DNA from: Arcicella aurantiaca
Lineage (GTDB): Bacteria; Bacteroidota; Bacteroidia; Cytophagales; Spirosomataceae
Assembly (NCBI RefSeq): GCF_003148625.1
Contig: NZ_QGGO01000005.1
Span: 106,043 to 155,480, forward strand
DNA length: 49,438 bases
Direction of reading: 5' to 3'
Part shown: positions 34,093 through 42,797 of the stretch, in pieces
How positions within the stretch are numbered: position 1 is the first letter of the stretch
Layout of the letters: each line of letters opens with the position of its first letter
Made by a program: the position numbers and the translations under genes
The notes under the pieces: generated by a model
What the model saw: the letters and a program-made list of their open reading frames with translations, nothing else
The model's database searches: none
Told to the model about the DNA's origin: nothing

Positions 34093-34407
34093 ATGCCCAA
34101 AGTATCCTTTAAAATGCAACTCCATCGAGGTCAGGCAGACGAATATAAACGTCGGCATGATGAATTGTGGCCCGAACTCACGGAATTGTTAAAAACCACT
34201 GGCGTTCAAGATTATTCTATCTTTTTAGATGAAGAAACTTACGCTTTATTTGGTGTACTCACCATCGAAAATCCTGCTGCTTTGGACGAACTTCCCAAGC
34301 ATCCAGTGATGCAACGTTGGTGGGCATACATGGGCGACATCATGGACTCAAATCCTGACAATTCCCCTGTCAGTATTCCATTAAAAGAGGTATTTTATTT
34401 AGCTTAA
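34093..34407 (+). CDS. rhaM: L-rhamnose mutarotase
   Basis: 104 residues, the family's usual length. RhaM interconverts alpha- and beta-L-rhamnose before isomerisation. Tyr18 and His22 in EYKRRHDELWPEL match the catalytic residues known from E. coli RhaM; HPVMQRWWAYMGDIM is the conserved Trp-rich end. It is followed 47 bp later by the isomerase gene, with a short heptamer array in the gap. Its upstream gap to the antisense cassette is only 25 bp, so either it has a very compact promoter there or reads through from rhaD. Confidence 0.95.
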   Translation: MPKVSFKMQLHRGQADEYKRRHDELWPELTELLKTTGVQDYSIFLDEETYALFGVLTIENPAALDELPKHPVMQRWWAYMGDIMDSNPDNSPVSIPLKEVFYLA

Positions 34408-34409
34408 AA

Positions 34410-34437
34410 CGTTGGCTGTCAGCTATCAGCTTTCGGC
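34410..34437. repeat. Short heptamer array, word AGCTATC
   Basis: Words GGCTGTC, AGCTATC, AGCTTTC, GGCTAAA with strict period seven between rhaM and the isomerase gene. Only one arm is present. Confidence 0.6.
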
Positions 34438-34454
34438 TAAAAACTAACAAAAAA

Positions 34455-35729
34455 ATGCAAATCTCAAAATCTTTCATAGAACAATATAACGACGATAATC
34501 TAAAAGCTCACCAACGTAAATTAGATTTCAGCACTTCTGAAATTGAAAATAGTGAGGCAATTATCAAACAATTAGTTGATTTCCAAATTGCCATTCCTTC
34601 ATGGGCTTTGGGTACGGGCGGAACTCGTTTTGGTCGCTTCCCTGGTGGCGGAGAACCTCGTTCATTGGAAGAAAAAATTGAAGATGTTGGTTTATTACAC
34701 GCTTTAAACCAAGCATCAGGAGCAATTTCTTTACACATTCCTTGGGATATACCAACTGACGCAAATGCTATCAGAAATTTGGCAGCTCAACACGGTTTGA
34801 AATTTGACGCTGTAAACTCAAATACTTTCCAAGACCAAGCCGACCAAGCGTTAAGCTATAAATTTGGTTCTTTACAAAATGTTAATAAAGCTATCCGCAA
34901 ACAAGCGGTTGACCACAACATTGAAGTTATCAAACATGGTATCGAATTAGGCTCAGACTCATTAACAGTTTGGTTGTCAGACGGTTCTTGTTTTCCAGGT
35001 CAATTAAATTTCAGAAAAGCATTCCAAAATACATTAGAAGGTTTGCAAGAAATTTATGCAGCTTTACCTTCAAATTGGAAAATGTTTGTTGAATATAAAT
35101 GTGCAGAACCAAACTTCTACTCAACAACAGTTGGAGACTGGGGACAATCACTTTTATACGCAAGCAAATTAGGCGAGAAAGCTTATACATTAGTTGATTT
35201 AGGACACCATTTACCAAATGCCAATATTGAACAAATCGTTTCTTTATTGTTGATGGAAGGTAAATTAGGAGGTTTCCACTTCAACGACTCTAAATATGGT
35301 GATGACGATTTAACGGCAGGTGCATTAAAACCTTACCAATTATTCTTGATTTTCAATGAATTAGTGGAAGGAATGAACGCAAGAAATATGAATCATGCCA
35401 AAGATTTAGGTTGGATGATTGACGCATCGCACAATGTGAAAGACCCATTAGAAGACCTTTTACAATCTGTTGAGGCTATCATGATGGCGTATGCACAAGC
35501 TCTTTCTGTGGACAGACAAGCTTTGGAAATTGCTCAGAATGAAAACGATACAGTTCGTTGTCAAGAGATTTTACAAAATGCTTTCCGTACAGATGTTAGA
35601 GCATTGGTGGCAGAAGCAAGCTTACGTGCGGGTGGTGCATTAAACCCAATCGGATTATTTAGAAATCTGAAAGTTAGAGAAAATCTAATCAAAGAAAGAG
35701 GTTTCAAAACGATTGCTACGGGATTGTAA
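34455..35729 (+). CDS. rhaI: L-rhamnose isomerase, Pseudomonas-type
   Basis: 424 residues, a TIM-barrel sugar isomerase of the xylose isomerase-like fold, closer to the short Pseudomonas stutzeri type L-rhamnose isomerase (about 430 residues) than to E. coli RhaA. Metal-binding candidates follow in order: Glu in FVEYKCAEPNF, Asp and His in LVDLGHHLPN, and the HFNDSKYGDDDL motif. It converts L-rhamnose to L-rhamnulose. It lies between mutarotase and kinase on the plus strand (gaps of 47 and 17 bp). Confidence 0.93.
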   Translation: MQISKSFIEQYNDDNLKAHQRKLDFSTSEIENSEAIIKQLVDFQIAIPSWALGTGGTRFGRFPGGGEPRSLEEKIEDVGLLHALNQASGAISLHIPWDIPTDANAIRNLAAQHGLKFDAVNSNTFQDQADQALSYKFGSLQNVNKAIRKQAVDHNIEVIKHGIELGSDSLTVWLSDGSCFPGQLNFRKAFQNTLEGLQEIYAALPSNWKMFVEYKCAEPNFYSTTVGDWGQSLLYASKLGEKAYTLVDLGHHLPNANIEQIVSLLLMEGKLGGFHFNDSKYGDDDLTAGALKPYQLFLIFNELVEGMNARNMNHAKDLGWMIDASHNVKDPLEDLLQSVEAIMMAYAQALSVDRQALEIAQNENDTVRCQEILQNAFRTDVRALVAEASLRAGGALNPIGLFRNLKVRENLIKERGFKTIATGL

Positions 35730-35746
35730 AATCCTTTGTTTATAAA

Positions 35747-37117
35747 ATGAAAATTCCCGTATGTGCCATTTTTGACATTGGCAAAACCAATAAAAAATTA
35801 TTCTTTTTCAACGAAAATTACGAGATAGTTTTCGAGAAATCAATGCAATTTACTGAAACCCAAGATGAAGACGGCGACCCTTGCGAAGATGTCGATTTGT
35901 TAAAATCTTGGGTTACATCTTCATTCAAGGAAGTTGCAGAACTTGAGCAATATGAAATAAAAGCACTCAACTTCTCTACTTATGGAGCAAGTTTTGTGCA
36001 TCTTAATTCAGAAGGAGAAGTTATTGCCCCACTTTATAATTACCTAAAACCATATTCAGAGACGCTCCAAAAGCAGTTTTATGATACTTATGGTGGAGAA
36101 TTACGCTTTGCACAACAAACGGCATCTCCAGTTTTAGGAAATCTTAATTCGGGTATGGTTTTATATCGTTTGAAATACGAAAAACCAGCTTTATACGCTC
36201 AAATTCACCATTCTTTGCATTTACCACAGTTTTTGCATTTCCTTTTTACAGGTAAATATTTTAGCGATATTACCAGTATTGGCTGTCATACCAATTTGTG
36301 GGATTTTGAAAAAAATCAATATCACGAATGGCTTGAAAAAGAAGAAATCTTAGAAAAATTAGCCCCGATTGATTCTAAAACACAAACCATTACTTCAAAT
36401 CATGCTTTGCAAGTAGGAACAGGTTTACATGATAGTTCATCTGCCCTGATTCCATATTTGGAAACTTTCAAAGAACCTTTCGTTTTGATTTCGACGGGAA
36501 CTTGGTGTATTAGCTTAAATCCATTCAATCATATTCCACTCACCACAGAGGAATTACAGTACGATTGTCTCGCTTATATGCAATACACAGGAAAACCCGT
36601 GAAGGCTTCACGTTTATTTGCAGGAAATGAACATGAGCAACAAACAAAGCGATTAGCTCCGCATTTTGAGAAACCGAACGATTATTTCAAAACGGTAAAA
36701 TATCAAGTTGAATTAATTGAAAAATTACAACATGAGAATCTTAATACGGGAGAATCGCTCAGAGGTGCAAGAAGACCTCCAATGCAAGAATCTTTGTTTG
36801 GACAACGTGATTTGAGTGTTTTTGAGACTTACGAAGAAGCTTATCACCAATTAATTTTAGACATTGTTTCTCAACAATTGCTTTCAACAGAATTGGTTTT
36901 GCATAATGCTCCAGTCAATAAATTATTTGTTGATGGTGGTTTTGGAAAGAATGAAATTTTCATGAATTTGTTGGCAAAAGCATTCCCAGAAATGGAAGTT
37001 TATGCGGCTTCTGTCGCTCAGGCAACTTCTTTGGGAGCGGCTCTATCAATTCATCAAGATTGGAACACAAAGGCTTTACCGCAAAATCTTATTGAATTGA
37101 AACATTTTGTGGTGTAG
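35747..37117 (+). CDS. rhaB: FGGY-family rhamnulokinase
   Basis: 456 residues. N-terminal phosphate-1 motif FDIGKTNKKLFFFN, middle ISTGTWCISLNPF, and C-terminal adenosine motif LFVDGGFGKNEIFMNLLAKAFP, as in FGGY carbohydrate kinases. In this context the substrate should be L-rhamnulose, phosphorylated at C-1 for the aldolase. It ends the operon and is followed by a strong hairpin terminator. Confidence 0.92.
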   Translation: MKIPVCAIFDIGKTNKKLFFFNENYEIVFEKSMQFTETQDEDGDPCEDVDLLKSWVTSSFKEVAELEQYEIKALNFSTYGASFVHLNSEGEVIAPLYNYLKPYSETLQKQFYDTYGGELRFAQQTASPVLGNLNSGMVLYRLKYEKPALYAQIHHSLHLPQFLHFLFTGKYFSDITSIGCHTNLWDFEKNQYHEWLEKEEILEKLAPIDSKTQTITSNHALQVGTGLHDSSSALIPYLETFKEPFVLISTGTWCISLNPFNHIPLTTEELQYDCLAYMQYTGKPVKASRLFAGNEHEQQTKRLAPHFEKPNDYFKTVKYQVELIEKLQHENLNTGESLRGARRPPMQESLFGQRDLSVFETYEEAYHQLILDIVSQQLLSTELVLHNAPVNKLFVDGGFGKNEIFMNLLAKAFPEMEVYAASVAQATSLGAALSIHQDWNTKALPQNLIELKHFVV

Positions 37118-37152
37118 GAGTTTACTTTAACGAAGACATCCATTTTCAAAAG

Positions 37153-37192
37153 AAAACCCTCCTTATAGAAATTCTATGAGGAGGGTTTTTTC
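37153..37192 (+). terminator. Terminator of the rhamnose operon
   Basis: AAAACCCTCCTTATAGAA pairs with TTCTATGAGGAGGGTTTT; T tract follows. One bulge in an otherwise long stem. Confidence 0.9.
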
Positions 37193-37215
37193 TCTTTTGT
37201 AGCGATTAAAATAAA

Positions 37216-37253
37216 AAAGTGATTAAACGAAGTTGGGGGCGTTTAATCACTTT
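37216..37253. promoter_or_regulatory. 14-bp perfect dyad between rhaB and the hydrolase gene
   Basis: AAAGTGATTAAACG (37216-37229) and CGTTTAATCACTTT (37240-37253) are perfect reverse complements around AAGTTGGGGG. No T tract, so not a terminator. Either an operator with widely spaced half-sites or an RNA hairpin. Confidence 0.4.
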
Positions 37254-37332
37254 GCTCTGTTAAATTCACAATTCAATCACTAAATTTGTGAAATCGTTTA
37301 CAAATATAGTAATAAATACTTACAAAACAAAC

Positions 37333-37348
37333 TAAGTAAATTTACTTA
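37333..37348. promoter_or_regulatory. 16-bp perfect palindrome before the hydrolase start
   Basis: TAAGTAAATTTACTTA is symmetrical over all 16 bases and ends 7 bp before the ATG at 37356. The position suggests an operator or start-site block; the low GC means chance is possible. Confidence 0.35.
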
Positions 37349-37355
37349 AAAAATT

Positions 37356-37895
37356 ATGTACACTTTCAACTCTCAAATTCTTATCCTTCCCGGACTTGGC
37401 GATTCAGGTGAAAAACATTGGCAAACGGCTTGGGAACAGCTTTTTCCGTCATTTATTCGAGTAAATCAAGTCGATTGGGAAACGCCTATTTGTGAAGATT
37501 GGATAAAGAATATTGAAAAAAAAATTCAAAAAATTGGTGCAGAGAATGTTATTTTAGTGGGTCATAGCTTAGCTTGTTCAACAATTGGATACTGGTTTGC
37601 AAAATATAAAACATCTATTAAAGGTGCTTTATTAGTAGCACCAAGCGATACTGAAGCTGATTCTTACCCAAGTGGCACAACAGGTTTTTCGCCAATGCCA
37701 ACTGCTCCCCTACCCTTCAAAACCATTACAGTAACGTCTGACGACGATTTTTATGTTTCACTTGAACGAGCAGAATTCTTCGCTGAAAAATGGAATAGTA
37801 AATTGGTTGTTCTCAATAATTTAGGACATATCAACGGCGATTCTAATTTGGGTAATTGGGATTTTGGTTTGTCGCTTTTGAAAGAATTGGATTAA
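37356..37895 (+). CDS. RBBP9/YdeN-family hydrolase
   Basis: 179 residues. LPGLGDSGEKHWQTAWEQ opens the fold, VGHSLACSTIGYW has the nucleophile Ser, APSD and VTSDDDFYVS supply an acid candidate, and LNNLGHINGDSNLGNW carries the His. This is the serine hydrolase RBBP9/YdeN group of small alpha/beta hydrolases; substrates are unknown. Stand-alone gene. Confidence 0.9.
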   Translation: MYTFNSQILILPGLGDSGEKHWQTAWEQLFPSFIRVNQVDWETPICEDWIKNIEKKIQKIGAENVILVGHSLACSTIGYWFAKYKTSIKGALLVAPSDTEADSYPSGTTGFSPMPTAPLPFKTITVTSDDDFYVSLERAEFFAEKWNSKLVVLNNLGHINGDSNLGNWDFGLSLLKELD

Positions 37896-38111
37896 AATAT
37901 AGACCTCAGTTTTTGTTTTCAGCATAATAGCTCCGAACTACTTGTAAAATATTACTCCATAATTTTAATAGACTTTATCAATTATCCATGAGTACGAATT
38001 GCATTTTCAGTCGTATCTTTACACCAAAATTGAACTTTTATAAGAAATCTCTTCGTATTTAAGGATTTTTTATAGAAAGTTTAAAATAACATTTCAACTA
38101 TTCTCTAAAAA

Positions 38112-39980
38112 ATGCCCATCATTTGGTTTATATTATTTACTCCGCTTCTTGGCTTTATTTTGCCAATGATTTTGGGTAAAAAAAATAATACATTAGCAGG
38201 TTGGATAACTGTCGGACTGACGGGCTTGAATCTTGCTTTTTCAGCCTACTTCCTTCTTCAAAACCTTCATAATCCTCAAAATCATCTTGTTTTTGATTGG
38301 TTTTCTATCAACGATAAAGCCTACAAATTTGGTTTCTTGTTTGATTCACTAACTTTAATGATGTTGGTTTTAGTGAACTTCATTGCTCTTTTAGTGGAAA
38401 TTTTCTCGCTTGAATATATGCACGACGAACCCGACCAATACCGCTATTTTGGTTTTTTGAGTCTTTTTGTATTTTCGATGTTAGGCATTGTTTTGACGGA
38501 TAATTTATTTGTGATGTATGCCTTTTGGGAATTGGTGGGTTTGAGTTCTTATTTACTGATTGGATTTTGGTATAAAAAACCAGAAGCCGTCCAAGCCTCT
38601 AAAAAAGCCTTTTTGATGAACAGAATTGGCGATGCAGGCTTTTTGATTGGGATTTTTGCGGTGTATTTTTATAATAATCAATCACTTGATTTAACAACTT
38701 TATCACAAAGTCAATTACCAACGATTTATTGTATTTTACTTTTTTGTGGTTGTATTGGTAAGTCAGCACAGTTTCCTTTGCATACGTGGCTACCCGATGC
38801 GATGGAAGGACCAACACCAGTTTCGGCTCTCATTCACGCCGCTACGATGGTGGTTGCAGGGATTTATTTGTTCATTCGTGTTCAGCCCATGTTTAGCGTT
38901 GATGCTCTAACTATCATTGCTGGTATTGGGGCAATAACTATGCTTTTAGGCTCTGTTTATGCCATTTTCCAAACAGATATTAAAAAGACTTTGGCTTATT
39001 CTACGGTTTCGCAATTGGGGTTAATGGTTTTAGGACTTGGAACCGATTTTTCAACTTTTCACTTATTAACCCACGCATTTTTCAAAGCGGGACTTTTTCT
39101 ATCCGCAGGAGCAATTATTCATGCCTTACACCATGCAGGACACGATTTTGATGCCCAAGATATGCGTTTAATGGGTGGATTGAGAAAGCGAATACCCTTT
39201 ACTTTTATCTGTTATTTGGTATGTTCGATGGCATTGATGGGTTTACCTTTGTTTTCGGGTTTTCTATCCAAAGACGGTATTCTGAGCCTTTGGTTTGATG
39301 AACACAATCCTATTATTTTCAGACAGTTATTTTTGGGAGCAATTCTTTTAGGCATAATTCTAACCGCCTTTTACATGACTCGTCAAGTTTGGATGGTTTT
39401 CTTTGGAGAATTTAGAAATGAAAATGTAAATCCTGACAACATTCATGAAGGCTCTTGGAAAATAAAAATGCCAATTGGTATTTTAACTATTTTTTCCACA
39501 GGTTTTGTATTTAGTCTCAATCCTCTAAGTGCCGAACATGGTTGGTTTATCAGTTTTATGAATAGTGACAAAATCGAAGAAAATCATTTAGTAGCTATTG
39601 TTTCAACCATATTTGCCTTAATCGGAGTTACGACGGGATATTTAACTCGAAATAAAACATTCTCAGGTTTACCAACTTTTGATGCTTTTTACCAAAAACT
39701 ATTTGTGAATCCTACGGTTAAATTATCAAGTTATTTACAAATTTTCGACCAACAGTTTGTAGATGCTATTGTGAATTTCTTGGCTAATTTACAGGTACAT
39801 ATCGCCAAACTTATCGGTTGGTTTGATGCTAAAATTATTGACGGAGTTCCAAATGGTTTGGCTTATTCTTCTGGAATTGTTGGGCGAATTACTCGTTCAG
39901 CACAAGGCGGAAAAGTGCAACTGTACATTGGCATCGCCTTTTTAGGCTTAATTGGTTTAGTTCTTTTTATTGTTCTTTAA
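38112..39980 (+). CDS. nuoL: NADH-quinone oxidoreductase subunit L
   Basis: 622 residues, an integral membrane proton-pumping subunit of respiratory complex I with about 16 membrane segments. The antiporter-like signature is clear: LVGLSSYLLIGFWY, GKSAQFPLHTWLPDAMEGPTPVSALIHAATMV, SQLGLMVLGLG and ALPLFSGF-like GLPLFSGFLSKDGI. The C-terminal extension with the long lateral helix is present. nuoM follows after a REP pair. No nuoK is upstream, so the LMN genes are separate from the rest of the complex. Confidence 0.96.
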   Translation: MPIIWFILFTPLLGFILPMILGKKNNTLAGWITVGLTGLNLAFSAYFLLQNLHNPQNHLVFDWFSINDKAYKFGFLFDSLTLMMLVLVNFIALLVEIFSLEYMHDEPDQYRYFGFLSLFVFSMLGIVLTDNLFVMYAFWELVGLSSYLLIGFWYKKPEAVQASKKAFLMNRIGDAGFLIGIFAVYFYNNQSLDLTTLSQSQLPTIYCILLFCGCIGKSAQFPLHTWLPDAMEGPTPVSALIHAATMVVAGIYLFIRVQPMFSVDALTIIAGIGAITMLLGSVYAIFQTDIKKTLAYSTVSQLGLMVLGLGTDFSTFHLLTHAFFKAGLFLSAGAIIHALHHAGHDFDAQDMRLMGGLRKRIPFTFICYLVCSMALMGLPLFSGFLSKDGILSLWFDEHNPIIFRQLFLGAILLGIILTAFYMTRQVWMVFFGEFRNENVNPDNIHEGSWKIKMPIGILTIFSTGFVFSLNPLSAEHGWFISFMNSDKIEENHLVAIVSTIFALIGVTTGYLTRNKTFSGLPTFDAFYQKLFVNPTVKLSSYLQIFDQQFVDAIVNFLANLQVHIAKLIGWFDAKIIDGVPNGLAYSSGIVGRITRSAQGGKVQLYIGIAFLGLIGLVLFIVL

Positions 39981-39983
39981 TCC

Positions 39984-40036
39984 GTAACACAGACTTCAGT
40001 CTGTCTATATGACGAACAGACTGAAGTCTGTGTTAC
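39984..40036. repeat. Inverted pair of REP-like elements (family C)
   Basis: Two 21-bp arms, GTAACACAGACTTCAGTCTG(T) at 39984-40004 and its perfect reverse complement at 40016-40036, face each other across CTATATGACGA. Each arm is itself a palindrome (ACAGACT-TC-AGTCTGT) behind a GTAA head. The pair sits between nuoL and nuoM, starting 3 bp after the nuoL stop and ending 13 bp before the nuoM start. Confidence 0.85.
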
Positions 40037-40049
40037 GCATATTTCAAAA

Positions 40050-41705
40050 ATGTCAATTTTATCATTACTCATATTTTTACCCATCGTTGCATCGCTTGTT
40101 TTGGCTTTCACGCCTGAGCGTTTTGTTCCTTATTTCAAATGGGTCACACTAATTGTTACGGGTGTAGAATTAGGTCTATGTACTTTTGTATATTTACAAT
40201 TCGACAAACAAGTAGCTGATTATCAATTCCTTGAACAATACGATTGGATTACCTTGCCACTTGGCAACTTAGGCGTTGGCTCAATAGATTATCTTTTGGG
40301 TGTGGACGGTATCAGTATGCCCATGGTTTTATTAACAGGTATCGTGATGTTTATTGGAGCGATTTCTTCTTTCGAAATTGGTACCAAAGAACGTGGTTAT
40401 TATTCACTTTATTTACTTTTAACGGGGTCTATCATCGGGTGTTTCATTGCTTTAGATATGTTTTTATTTTATCTATTCTTTGAATTTATGCTTTTACCGA
40501 TGTACTTCCTGATTGGGCTTTGGGGAGGTCCACGTAGAGAATATGCTTCAATTAAGTTCTTTATTTATACATTGGTTGGTTCGATTTTTATCTTAATTGT
40601 AATGATTGGACTTTACCTTTCAGTAATTGACCCTGTGGAAACGGCAGTACAAATGGGATTAATTAATTCAGCTTCAGACGTTACGCCACAAATTATTACC
40701 CAAATTCAGAGTTTATTAGCGGAAGGAGAATTACCTGCTCAGCAAATTGTTCATACTTTTGACCTCCGTTTTATGCCCGACCAAGGCAATTATGTTTCGG
40801 GTTCATGGTTAAATGTTTTCTCTGAAAATCATATTGGAGGTCTTTCTTTCCGAGCTTTGTCTTTCATTTTCTTAATGATAGGTTTTGGGATAAAATTACC
40901 AGCCGTGCCTGTACATACATGGTTGCCAGATGCACACGTAGAAGCTCCAACGCCTGTTTCTGTGGTTTTAGCAGGGATTTTATTGAAAATTGGAGGTTAT
41001 GGATTTTTGAGGATTGCTTATCCAATTTTCCCAGAGATTGCTCATGAATATGCCGTTTGGATAGTTGGCTTTGGTGTATTATCAATCATTTATGGAGCAT
41101 TCAATGCTTTGGCGATGAACGACTTAAAGAAAATGATTGCCTATTCTTCGGTTTCGCACATGGGCTTTATTTTAGTAGGAATTGGCTCATTAACCAGCGA
41201 AGGATTTAACGGAGCAGTTTATCAAATGTTCTCTCATGGAATTTTATCGGCAATGTTGTTTTTATTGGTCGGTGTTTTGTACTCAAGAACACACGACCGC
41301 CGAATAGATTCTTATCAAGGTTTAGCCAGTAAATTACCCTTATTCACAGCCATGACGGCAATTGCATTCTTTGCCTCATTGGGTCTGCCTGCATTTTCAG
41401 GATTTATTGGTGAGATTTTCACATTGATGGGCGGATTCAATAGTACATTGATTCCGAGATGGTTAGCCGCTTTAGCTGCCTTTGGTTTGGTGCTTGGAGC
41501 AGCCTACTTTTTATGGACTTTGCAAAGAATGTTCTTTGGTAATTTTTGGGTAAGATACACGGAAGAATCTCTATCAGATTTATCATTCCGTGAAAAAATT
41601 ATGCTTTATCCGTTGGCACTTATGGCATTGATTTTCGGAATCTTCCCAAATCTGATTTTTGATGTTACACATCAATCATTATCCGAATTACTGAAATTAT
41701 TTTAG
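40050..41705 (+). CDS. nuoM: NADH-quinone oxidoreductase subunit M
   Basis: 551 residues, about 14 membrane helices. FFEFMLLPMYFLIGLWGG, LPAVPVHTWLPDAHVEAPTPVSVVLAGILLKIGGYG and KMIAYSSVSHMGFILVGIGS are the NuoM/Nqo13 signatures, with the Glu and Lys residues of the proton path. Its stop codon is 2 bp from the stop of an antisense kinase gene, with no terminator in between, so the two transcripts must overlap. Confidence 0.96.
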   Translation: MSILSLLIFLPIVASLVLAFTPERFVPYFKWVTLIVTGVELGLCTFVYLQFDKQVADYQFLEQYDWITLPLGNLGVGSIDYLLGVDGISMPMVLLTGIVMFIGAISSFEIGTKERGYYSLYLLLTGSIIGCFIALDMFLFYLFFEFMLLPMYFLIGLWGGPRREYASIKFFIYTLVGSIFILIVMIGLYLSVIDPVETAVQMGLINSASDVTPQIITQIQSLLAEGELPAQQIVHTFDLRFMPDQGNYVSGSWLNVFSENHIGGLSFRALSFIFLMIGFGIKLPAVPVHTWLPDAHVEAPTPVSVVLAGILLKIGGYGFLRIAYPIFPEIAHEYAVWIVGFGVLSIIYGAFNALAMNDLKKMIAYSSVSHMGFILVGIGSLTSEGFNGAVYQMFSHGILSAMLFLLVGVLYSRTHDRRIDSYQGLASKLPLFTAMTAIAFFASLGLPAFSGFIGEIFTLMGGFNSTLIPRWLAALAAFGLVLGAAYFLWTLQRMFFGNFWVRYTEESLSDLSFREKIMLYPLALMALIFGIFPNLIFDVTHQSLSELLKLF

Positions 41706-41707
41706 GA

Positions 41708-42724
41708 TTAATAAGGCATTTTTACAACGGCTATTACCTTTTTATTTTCATTGGTAATAAAAAATGAAGCTCTGTCACCGTATTGTAACTCAAGTCTTTT
41801 TTGAAGATTATCTAAGCCAATTCCTCCTTCATCGCTCTTTGGCTTGGGGTCATAAGTACCAGAATTTTCAACCGACAAAGAAATTATATTTTTTTCAGCA
41901 TGAGCCGATATAATAATTTCACCACCTGATTTTAATTGACCGATTCCGTGTTTAACCGCATTTTCAAGCAATGTATTTAACGACATTGGCATAATTAACA
42001 CATTTTCTAAGTCTTTCTGAATATTAAAAGTATAATTGAGACGGTGGTCAAAGCGTAATTTTTCAAGAGATAAATAATTCTGTGCTAATCTAATTTCTTC
42101 TCTGAGTGTTGCACGCTGTTGCTCGCCTAAATTAAGCGAAAGTCGCAATAAATCAGATAGCTGAATGATTGACTCACGAGCCAATTTTCCATCAGAAATG
42201 GTTAATGCTTTGATACTATTTAAGGCATTAAAAAGAAAATGAGGGTTTAATTGTTTTTTGAGGTTTTCTAATTCAGATATTTGCAGGAGATTTTCCGCTT
42301 TAAGGGTCTGTTGTTGTTTATCCTGATAAATAATCGAAAAATGATAAAGATGATAGAAGAAGAAACAAGGTACAACCAACCAAACATTTTGAATGTAAAG
42401 TGATAAAATATTAAATAATGTTTCAGGGAAACCAATACCACCCAAAAAGTAGTCAATGCCAGTAAACATTAACCCAATAGAACAACTACCAAGTAATGGA
42501 TATATAAGGAATTGAACCGTTTTAAAATCGTCAGGCTTAATATCTTCTAAAATATAAGAATAAATATAGCCAACTAAAAAACCGACAAAAAGGTATGACA
42601 AGAAGAAAATTAAACGTCCAGTAACGTCATTTTCATGGAGTGGACAATAAGATAAAGCAGTGTAGGCTATTAAAGTCCAGCAGCAAAGTTGTGCCAACCA
42701 AAACAGTATATTCTTTTTAAGCAT
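41708..42724 (-). CDS. LytS-like sensor histidine kinase between nuoM and nuoN
   Basis: 338 residues. Four membrane helices in residues 1-130, a short linker coiled coil (YQDKQQQTLKAENLLQISELENL), then the His_kinase domain (Pfam 06580 type) with the phospho-acceptor His162 in KQLNPHFLFNALNSIKAL, the N-box NTLLENAVKHGIG near 250, and GIGLDNLQKRLELQYG. Kinases of this type normally sit next to a LytTR response regulator; there is none adjacent. It is read antisense to the nuo genes and interrupts them. Confidence 0.92.
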   Translation of the reverse strand: MLKKNILFWLAQLCCWTLIAYTALSYCPLHENDVTGRLIFFLSYLFVGFLVGYIYSYILEDIKPDDFKTVQFLIYPLLGSCSIGLMFTGIDYFLGGIGFPETLFNILSLYIQNVWLVVPCFFFYHLYHFSIIYQDKQQQTLKAENLLQISELENLKKQLNPHFLFNALNSIKALTISDGKLARESIIQLSDLLRLSLNLGEQQRATLREEIRLAQNYLSLEKLRFDHRLNYTFNIQKDLENVLIMPMSLNTLLENAVKHGIGQLKSGGEIIISAHAEKNIISLSVENSGTYDPKPKSDEGGIGLDNLQKRLELQYGDRASFFITNENKKVIAVVKMPY

Positions 42725-42797
42725 CGTGTTGTTTTGTAAAAGGATAGTTCAAAAATACTAATAAAAGTAGAATGCAGTAAGTTTATGCAGAAAAATA

